Assembly (NCBI GenBank): GCA_031761405.1
Contig: JASEVX010000011.1
Location: 16,861,609 to 16,925,608 of the forward strand
Reading direction: 5' to 3'
Length of the DNA: 64,000 nucleotides
Source of the DNA: Serripes groenlandicus
Lineage: Eukaryota; Mollusca; Bivalvia; Cardiida; Cardiidae
The stretch's first letter is position 1. Every line of letters starts with the position of its first letter. The position numbers and the translations under genes were made by a program. Positions 55,950 through 64,000 of the stretch are shown here, in pieces. The notes below the pieces were generated by a model that was not told the DNA's origin, did no database searches, and saw only the letters and a program-made list of their open reading frames with translations.

Positions 55950-56153
55950 AAACCCTTTTGCCACCTGTAGACGCATTTTGACGCAATAGCAGCAGACGAC
56001 TTTTGAAAACAGTTTTGCCAAAGGAGAAATTGCTCATGATGTTTTCAATGTTTATTTTAGCAATTAAGCAATTATTGAGATTTTCCGGATAATTTTGTCA
56101 AAATGTTTTTAAAGTCGTCTGCTGCAGATTTGCTGTATGTGGGAAAGGGTTAA
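55950..56153 (+). mobile_element. FB1 MITE, shortened core
   Basis: aacccttttgccacctgtag, caaaggagaaattgctcatg then directly atgttttcaatg, right end gtgggaaagggttaa. Confidence 0.82.
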
Positions 56154-56372
56154 AGCCTATAAAAAAAACAACGTCAGACCGAAACTGGAAGTAAATTAGA
56201 AGAATAAAGAATTGTTTTGTTACGTGCTAAAGAAAAAAAAAACAATTGCAATTTATTTTAGAATGAATTGAACATACACATTTCTACTTTATATAACGTT
56301 TTTTTGAGGAAACAACTGTAAAGCGTTCGAGGGAAAGGGTTCTTTGGTAAAACTGCTCGTGAAAAGGAGATA

Positions 56373-56648
56373 TGAGCCGTCTCGCGAGAAAACTCGCGAG
56401 AAAACCAACATTGTGGACTCTGCGTTAAAAAATCGACCCGGATCAGCATAAGCATTCCGCGCAGGTTAATCCGAACAGACAATGCTCGCCTTCTGTGGAT
56501 TTTCTGTTTCAGGAATCATTACTCTATACCTCTTTCCCCCTGAGACGGAATGTGTCGGCCTGGATCAGTCTGCGCGGACTGCGCAGGCTGATCTGGGTCG
56601 ATACATTACGCAGATGCCATACTGTGGGTTTTCTCGCGGGACGGCTCA
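56373..56648 (+). mobile_element. TIR4 MITE
   Basis: tgagccgtctcgcgagaaaa with a 14-bp internal duplication of ctcgcgagaaaac, and ttctcgcgggacggctca at right. Confidence 0.9.
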
Positions 56649-56689
56649 TTTATACTCTATAGATAACGTGTTTAAAGGAACCAACTGTA

Positions 56690-56855
56690 AAACTTCATAC
56701 GTCGTATGTTCGAGGGAAAATATTCTTTGGAAACATTGTGGGGAAAAGGAGATAGTGCCCATCATGAGCCGTGTCTCCTTGTTGTGTCAATGTTTTCAAA
56801 AGTCGTCTGCTGCAGAGGCTTCAGAAGCGTATGCATTTTGGAAAGTAGGGTTAAA
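56690..56855 (-). mobile_element. FB1 copy, diverged
   Basis: ggaaacattgtggggaaaag, core gtgcccatcatgagccgtgt, right agtcgtctgctgcagaggct and aaagtagggttaa. Confidence 0.75.
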
Positions 56856-56942
56856 AGAAAATTAAACGAGACAAAGAACGTCTTTTCCGATGTAAGGTAA
56901 TCAATGAATAATGAAAACAATTTGTTGAACAGAGTTGCCAAG

Positions 56943-57072
56943 GTTACCCTTTCCCTTATACATACATTAGATGCATATGCAGCAGACGTCTTTGAAAAAA
57001 AACATTGTTGAAAGAGGAGAAATTGATGGTGACTTCCACTTTGTCCACATTGTTTTGTTTCCGCATCACATT
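56943..57072 (-). mobile_element. FB1 half copy
   Basis: gttaccctttcccttataca, atatgcagcagacgtctttg, gaggagaaattgatggtga. The sequence after it matches the window's last 80 bp. Confidence 0.7.
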
Positions 57073-57182
57073 GTCAATCGGTGGTAGAGCGTCCGCCTCG
57101 GGTGTGGGTGATTCCGTGTTCGACCCCCTACAGGGTCATACCAATGATTTCACAATGGTAGTAAGGGCTGCTCTCCTGAGGC
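57073..57182 (+). mobile_element. SINE-A head and partial body
   Basis: tcggtggtagagcgtccgcc (box A), gtgttcgaccccc (box B), ggtcataccaatgatttcac. The 3' part is missing. Confidence 0.8.
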
Positions 57183-58099
57183 TAGTCGCAATAATTTTTG
57201 TCAATCAGCAGAAAGAATATCATTTGTCCCTCTTGGTGTTTTGACACGTATTTCAGATAACAGTACAAAAACGAATGATTGACGCAAAGCATCAAAGAGA
57301 AGCCGCAATATTCCGTTTCACATGAAGAAATAAGAAAAAGAGAACATTTAAATCCACAAACATTAGCAAAAATTAATCTGTAGTCAGTAATGCAGATACA
57401 GTCTCCCACATTATGGGTGAAATTTTTCTCAAATCTGCAAACGATAAACAGTTAGCTTTTAGGCTATTAAATGCCAGCATCAATTACCCATGGGTCATTT
57501 AGACTATTAATTTTCTTGATAAGGTGATTAAATTGCCAAGATGTTTGTCTGACCGGTATATGACTGTGGGCTGTGTTCTCAGGACATGCACATTGCATTT
57601 GTTTAAGAAAGAAGACAAGATAAAGTAGATGTAACACATCAATGTTGCCGGAAATCCATACTGCAGTTATGCATAACACTTACATTATAGTAGATGAAAA
57701 AAACACTTATCAACTAAAGGGCATATTGGAACATCAGGGGTGGGGTCAAGTGAAAATGTATCATAACTTGCATTTTTTTTGTCAACGAAGTGAATGTCCT
57801 TCACATAATTTCATTGTTTATGATCAATCTCCATTCTAAGGTAGGTTGGCCCATTGACATATAAACATATATATACATGTATATCAGTATTTGAAGATTT
57901 TAGTATTATTGTAGGATATTTAACCTGTCTGTGTTATAAGTGAATGAGATGATTTAGAGTTAAACTGATCATAACAAATGACATTTAAGACTAATGGACA
58001 AGAGGTTATGATCAATTTCAATTTGTACCAAAAACAATCAACTATTTGTTTTGAACACACGCCCGGTTATGATAATTTTTTGTCAAATAATGCGGACAC
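57183..58099. other. No gene recognised
   Basis: Unassigned. On the minus strand near 57480-57560 a short frame reads FNHLIKKINSLNDPWVI, faintly like LINE endonuclease sequence, too short to call. Confidence 0.4.
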
Positions 58100-58330
58100 A
58101 CATAAAATCTGTTTTGGGAGTTATTGTGGCAAATGGAGCAAATTCCACATTTTGTCACAATGATTTCAAAACGTCGTCTGCTGCAGAGGCTCAGAAAGGG
58201 TATACATGTATACTCGTATGTGGGAAATGGTTAAAACCGTAAATGGAGAAAATTAAGTTTATTATGAGCAATTTCACCTTTTGCCTCAATTATTTCAAAA
58301 GTCGTCTGTTACAGAGGACAGTCAGGGTAT
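58100..58330. mobile_element. Two FB1 fragments
   Basis: First (to 58234): gtggcaaatggagcaaattc, acgtcgtctgctgcagaggc, gtgggaaatggttaa. Second (58245-58330): attatgagcaatttcacctt and agtcgtctgttacagagg. Confidence 0.7.
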
Positions 58331-59219
58331 ATAAGTAAGTAAAGTAAGTAAATTGTTTATTATTGTGACATGTGTTACAAAGCATTTATAGTATACATTT
58401 ATTCTTTAACAATTATTATTAACACCCCTATAAGTCACCAAAACATATATATTTCATAATATCATACAAATATACAAGGAAAAGGATTAAAACCGTAAGT
58501 AGAGAAATTTAGGGCAAAACATATCAGGTCATAACCTGATTCGGTGTTAATTTAAATTGATATTGGAGAGAGTTTCCTTTGGAGATATAAAGACCCAAAA
58601 CAGTGTATGGGTATAGCAATATGAAAGGTAAAGGTGTTAGAAATTAACAACACGAGTATACTGCAAAAACACCACTTTCTTATATTGTTTTATTAAAATG
58701 AAAAGCGAATGAAGCAGATAAGGAAACGAACAGAGCATATGCTGGAGTCCCTTCCTCTTATTACTACGTAATATCCACTCTCTTACACAATCGGTTATCA
58801 TTACATTCACATATAAATTCGGTCGTTTGGTTCTCTATTTTACTGTTTAGATTAGATACAGTATTCATTTCGCTAAACTAAATATGTACATACATTGAAT
58901 TAACATATAGGCCTTTCTCTTTATATTTTAATTTGAAAAACTCGCACATGTACATAGAGTGTAAAAGGGATGTTTTAAAAGCCATTAACCTTAAATTAAT
59001 ATACTTAGTAAGGACAAAGAGAAATCCCGACATATGGTCACCCTGGCAGGTCTAAAAATCTCCATGTGCTGAATTTCAAAGCATTCCTACAGTAAGCTTC
59101 CAATAACAAGCCTCGGGCTGAGGGTGTCGCGCCTGACTTGGAAAACGACCTCATAAATGGTATCAATATGGGAAAAAATACCTAAGTCTATGAAAGGTAA
59201 AAATCTAAAGAATTTTCAT
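58331..59219. other. No gene seen
   Basis: Begins with a TAAG-rich microsatellite (58337-58365), which may mark a retroelement tail. The rest is AT-rich. Confidence 0.45.
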
Positions 59220-59285
59220 AAAGTTCTGAAGAAAAATGTGGCCTCTACAGTGCTATCAAATTTGACCTAGATGACCAAGTTTCGA
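59220..59285 (+). repeat. Helitron-like core fragment
   Basis: gaaaaatgtggcctctacag and atttgacctagatgaccaag match the unit of the 26 kb array. It ends where segmental duplication copy B begins. Confidence 0.6.
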
Positions 59286-59436
59286 ACCTACGGTTCGGCT
59301 CTGGGAATTCTTTACGCACATAGTTACCTGGCGCAGTGAGAGAATTGATAGACGAAACTAAAATACCAATATAATTGACCAATCAAATACAAGAATAGTG
59401 TACAGTTCGCCGTTCCCTGTCGTTAAGTACATCGTG

Positions 59437-59444
59437 TATAAAAT
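59437..59444 (+). promoter_or_regulatory. TATA box of dynein light chain gene B
   Basis: tataaaat in the same context as in copy A (atcgtgtataaaataac). Confidence 0.6.
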
Positions 59445-59467
59445 AACATTCTAAACTAATCTTCCAT

Positions 59468-59518
59468 ACATTATATATTTTGTTGGATATCACGCCAGGT
59501 ACTGACCAGAAAAATCAG
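59468..59518 (+). other. 5' non-coding exon of dynein light chain gene B
   Basis: Ends at aaaaatcag|gtaagaga. The intron runs 59519-60203 with acceptor tgtatttcag. The start is estimated from the TATA box. Confidence 0.6.
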
Positions 59519-60178
59519 GTAAGAGACTATGCTATCTATTTATTTTATCAAATAACTCCGTTTGAGTTTGAATTTTAATGAATGAAGTGTTTTTGATCGA
59601 AAATGTACGAGACGCATGTATGCCTAGATCTAATTTCATGAATTTAGCGATATTTATGTTTTGAAAAAGATGTCTGGTCAATTCTATTGTTTAATATGCA
59701 TAGTTATTGTAATTAAGATAAAGACACATTTAACATCACAATTCAGTTGGGAGAAGAAGACATTTATTGCAAATAAGCCTGCTTTTCCCACTGTTTTTTA
59801 AAATCTGGCTGGTTTGTGGCAACATTTGACACCTTTTATATTAAATATGTGGTCGCGGGCGTGTTTTAAAAATTATAAATTTATAAATTGGTGTAGTACG
59901 ATTCGGTATATAAATAATATTGATTTTATTGGGCGCGCTATTGCCCATGTATATTGTGTATTGACCATTTATGTATCGAGCATATACATGCTCATAGTGA
60001 CCAGGTGCTGGTCATTTGTTTGTGTTGGTTACCTAAGGCTATTCCAATAATTGTATGCATGTGGGGCACGCTTATTACAATATGAAATCTTTTTTGTTTG
60101 ATTAAATAAAACCTACAACCGTTACCACTGTGACAAACCAAAAGTAAAACTTTAAATTTTAAGATTGTAAATTTTTAA

Positions 60179-60478
<300 letters not shown>

Positions 60479-61015
60479 ATTGAATCTCAATTCATGTTCC
60501 ATACAAACAAGAGGTCTTTCTCATCTATGCTGCTATACCAATGATTCCAGAAAATAATTAACTTAAAATCAATAGATCTATATCAGATCAGCAATTGGTA
60601 GACAATCAAGTGCATGTGGAAGGTTGATGGACTGAATAGATGTGAAATTATAACATGTGGTTGACCAAATAACTAATTACTGCCATTTAAGTTCTACCTC
60701 GGTGTTTGAAACAGCTGCAGAAGCCCAGACAATTCGCCATAATAGAACCAAAAGGTGTTGTACAAAAAAACTTTGTTCACAGTTTCTTTACAAAGCAATG
60801 TTCAATGCAAAACTTGTACAGACATTTTCCAGCAACTAAGTGTGGACCAACTTAAATTACAAAGATATTTGGACCTTCAGCGTGCCTTATAATCAAAATC
60901 AAAGTATTTATTAACACTAGTATGTTGGAGAAGCATTTTGTGGATGACCAACTTAGCATTATAATATTTTTTGTTGTTTTAAATTATATATGTACATGGC
61001 TATAGCTACATAGTC

Positions 61016-61021
61016 AATAAA
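61016..61021 (+). terminator. Poly(A) signal of dynein light chain gene B
   Basis: aataaa in catagtcaataaatttt, matching copy A. Confidence 0.7.
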
Positions 61022-61362
61022 TTTTGCATGATTTTGTTACTTAAACTCGTTGTGACCTGTTATTTTTCTCTTTTTGTGTTTTTCATTTTGTCTGCCCATG
61101 TTCCTGAGTATAAGGCTTGGAAACGTGATTATATTGGGGGGAAAAGAGACACTTGTTTGCCATGAACAATAGCTCTTGTTTTCCCAATAATTGAGTATTA
61201 CTTAACAGTATTTATGAATCTAATCTAACCATTTTGAAAAGGGTTTTAAAGCGGCAACTTTTGCTCCGACATCTGAAGTTAACAATTGAAGTATGAGTTT
61301 ATTCATATTGTTACAGCTAGCTTATATCTTCTGCTCATTGAACTGGTGTATCAATCCAGTAA

Positions 61363-61735
61363 ATTGATTGATTGATCAGCTTTTATTGCGTTTCGAACTT
61401 TCAACAATGTTTCAGTCTTATAAAAAGGGGCTACTTCACCCATGGGTTTCTGGCGTATCACTCCAGAAATCTACACATGAATGAGTCTTTCCGAGCAACT
61501 GGCTACTTTTTTAGCTCTACTTTTGAAAAAAAACGAAAGCTATTGTCATGACCCTGGCGGCGGCGTGGTCGTCCGGTTAAGGTTTTTTGTTTAGCTCATT
61601 TTTTTTCTCCCTATCAGTCGAGCGTCTGTGCCGTACGCGGTGCTCTTGTTAAATATGCTGTTAGCGGCTAGTCCATTGGCGGAAAACGAATGACCCTTGT
61701 AAAACGTTGACTGAGCTGTGGTTCGAACTCACATT
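61363..61735 (-). mobile_element. SINE-B interrupted by a ~155-bp insertion
   Basis: Same old SINE-B as in copy A, but split after gagcaactggctac. The inserted part (about 61510-61665) contains ttagctctacttttgaaaaa, ggcggcggcgtggtcgtccg and gtcgagcgtctgtgccg, and ends before ggctagtccattgg. It is absent from copy A. Confidence 0.8.
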
Positions 61736-62039
61736 GTTGAAAACGGCGTAAAAGGCAAAATAATCAAACCTACCTTTTTAGTTTTATTCAAAACTAGCCG
61801 GACTACTTATTTAAAAAAGACGGCTTATCAGAGAAAGCATGATTGCACAATGAAGGCGGGGCTATAAGTACATGTACAGTGTATTGTAGAAATCGAGGAT
61901 ATCTGGCATTTTCGACACGCCTTTAATAAGACATGCATCTGAAAACGTGCGTGTGCTAACCATTTCACGGACATGCGTAGGGATTGACAATTTGATTCAG
62001 ATGATTTGCCCTCAACGCTGTCAATTCACGAGTAGAATG

Positions 62040-62265
62040 GCAACACGGATATCGTGGTACGATTCCTTCATTCCGCCTCGGTTGCGTGAGTCGTCTATTC
62101 GATCCCCGGCCTGGTCATACCAAAGACTTTAATCATGGTACAAATGGCTGCCCTCCTTGGCGCTCAGGGTTACGGGGGCTAGCGTTGCGACTGACTGGAA
62201 ACACTGTGATATAACTGAAGAAATGTTGAAAGCGGCTCTAAAAATCAAAAACAATCGCGGTCCAT
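62040..62265 (+). mobile_element. SINE-A copy, decayed
   Basis: Counterpart of 53840-54067: box B tattcgatccccgg, body ggctgccctccttggcgctc, with an internal deletion after gcgactgactgg. Confidence 0.85.
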
Positions 62266-62876
62266 GGTGCAACACCCTTATTGATAGGCATATTATTATA
62301 TTTATAAAATCAACGCTGTGATCGTTTCACCGAGTTAAAGAGATTTATTTGGAAAAATTGAACAAATGGGTTAGGTGGAATTAATACAAGTTGAGTGGTA
62401 TTGAGACATTGGCATTTCCAAACGAAACTGATTTAGCTATATATCGCGTTATAATCTAGATTAGTACACAAATATCAGAGGCTTAATAAGACCAAATTAA
62501 ACTTTCGGCTCGTGTCGGTTGTTGATCGGGTTATTAAAACTCGTTTGCCGCATCGGAACTCCTCGGGTAATTCCGTCATCCATAAGCATTATCACCGAGC
62601 TATTCCGATTGTCGTTTGCCGATATAAATTACTTTTGATGTAAAAACGAAAATTGTCAAAAGGGACAAAATGTAGGGCCTCGGTAGTTTTCAATCTGACA
62701 ACAAAAACTTCTTCGGCTGTCTTGATTTCGCGTTCTCAATATTATTAAAAAAAACATGCATTTCATTCATTGTGATTTCTAATTTTCACCAAAAAGGAAT
62801 CACCAGAGGTCAATTTATAATTATTATATATTTCAGTAATTTATGCTTCCCCGAAATAGTAGTAGTTCTTAATTAA

Positions 62877-63440
62877 TTAACCCGTCCCACATTATACATA
62901 AAACAATTATAGCAGTAAACGACTTTTAAAACATCTAGAGAAAAATACAGACAATCTCTATAAGATAATGTATAACTTTCTAATCGAGTTAAAATATTGT
63001 GGCAAAATATGAAATTGCTCATTATGAGCAGTTTTACCTTTTGCCACAACGTTTGAAAACGTCGTCTGCTCGTCTTCTGGAAGCAGAACCAGCTGGTCGG
63101 ATGTTTACATATTTTAGAAGCACTAGTGATTCTAATAAGATAATGTATAACTTTCTATTCGAGTTAAAATATTGTGGTAAAATATGAAATTACTCATTAT
63201 GAGTAGTTTTACCTTTTGTCACAACATTTGAAAACGTCGTCTGCTCGTCTTCTTGAAGCAGAACCAGCTGGTCTGATTTTTACATATTTTAGAAGCACTA
63301 GTGATTCTAATAAGATAATGTATAACTTTCTAATCGAGTTAAAATATTGTGGCAAAATATGAAATTACTCATTATGAGCAGTTTTACCTTTTGCCACAAT
63401 GTTTGAAAACGTCGCCTGCTGCAGAGGCGTCTTTTGGAAG
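62877..63440 (-). mobile_element. FB1 MITE with triplicated inner part
   Basis: Units start at about 62961, 63135 and 63311 (taagataatgtataactttc), a period of about 175 bp. Each has a core attactcattatgagyag-type hairpin and acgtcgtctgct. Copy A has one unit. Confidence 0.88.
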
Positions 63441-63914
63441 CAGAACCAGCTTGTCGGATGTTTACAAATAAAGCACTAGTGATTCTACTTGTTTTTCGAA
63501 AATCAAAGAGGCTTTTAAAAAAACTTTTCAAAGCCTTAATGTCTTTTGTTGTTGATTTTTATTTTCACAAAATTTGTTTTCAAATAAAGGGTCGCTTGTT
63601 TATTCCCTCTGAAGTGAAACAAATAAGTAAATAATCATAGAATATTTCCACATTCCATTTATTATCGGTTATATCCAAATGTGTGATTGTAAATTATATA
63701 AATTATCTGATACGCAACGTATACCCTCCTTTACCGTTTACTTACCTGTTATGGTAACGCAATCAAATGCGAATTTCGTATATACATACTATACAACAGT
63801 TCTGTACAAACAAATGTCGAGCATTAAGCCGCGATTCTATAAACAGTATTAATACCCAATGAAGTAAATACAGAAGAGAACATACACTTCATGGTTCATG
63901 AGCAAGATGCATTA

Positions 63915-64000
63915 GTTGCATATGCAGCAGACGTCTGTGAACAAAAATTGTTGAAAAAGGTGATTTCCACTTTGTCCACATTGTTTTGTTTCTGCATCAC
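63915..64000. mobile_element. FB1 half copy at the window edge
   Basis: Matches 56965-57067 (atatgcagcagacgtct, gatttccactttgtccacat). The sequence equivalent to 55214-56955 is missing before it. Cut by the window end. Confidence 0.7.

Noticed and set aside
57467..57679. Possible LINE endonuclease remnant
   Set aside because: Only about 17 suggestive residues, without catalytic motifs.

Overview
The window is eukaryotic nuclear DNA, AT-rich, intron-bearing and almost entirely made of repeats. It most likely comes from a bivalve mollusc. The evidence is the set of tRNA-derived SINEs, the tandem cores of about 160-170 bp of the kind known from bivalve 'pearl'/non-autonomous Helitron elements (phrases such as gggccataactcc, tgacctttgacctctaatt and aacaagagctgtcggagg), and a RING-less B-box/TRIM-like gene of the type expanded in bivalves. 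I did not determine the species.

Only three protein-coding loci are convincing. (1) A two-exon, minus-strand TRIM-like gene (30425-36157) encodes 321 residues with two B-boxes and a coiled coil. Its splice sites agree in phase, a poly(A) signal lies about 40 nt after the stop, and its 4.8 kb intron is filled by a 35-bp minisatellite, Helitron-like arrays and a foldback element. (2, 3) Two LC8-type dynein light chain genes (51067-51336 and 60209-60478) encode identical 89-aa proteins. Each has a TATA box, a spliced 5' leader and an AATAAA signal. They lie in a direct segmental duplication (50159-55213 and 59286-63904) and their coding sequences differ at five synonymous sites only. A fourth locus (42726-43220, minus) is a broken coding fragment, probably from a transposon-like gene, with an in-frame stop.

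Layout. 1-23 kb: foldback MITEs, SINEs, a 50-bp satellite and (CAT)n/(GTA)n microsatellites, no genes. 23.4-30 kb: Helitron-like elements with 160-190 bp tandem cores. 30.4-36.2 kb: the TRIM-like gene. 36.9-38.3 kb: a 28-bp minisatellite grown out of the tRNA head of a SINE. 39-41.6 kb: an alternating long tandem repeat. 42-50 kb: MITEs, SINEs and nested insertions. 50.1-64 kb: the duplicated dynein light chain block.

The main repeat families are named here for convenience. FB1 is a palindromic MITE with TTAA ends and CCCTTTCCC termini, piggyBac-like, with more than 30 copies or fragments. FB2 starts CGAGGGCTTGGCG and has 4-bp target duplications. FB3 has TTAA ends. TIR4 has long GAGCCGTC termini. 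SINE-A to SINE-D have four different tRNA-like heads. The most interesting pattern is that FB1, FB2 and FB3 have different termini but share the layout of their central hairpin, with a GCTC-NN-AACGAGC apex. Two SINE insertions also have paralogous empty sites within the window.
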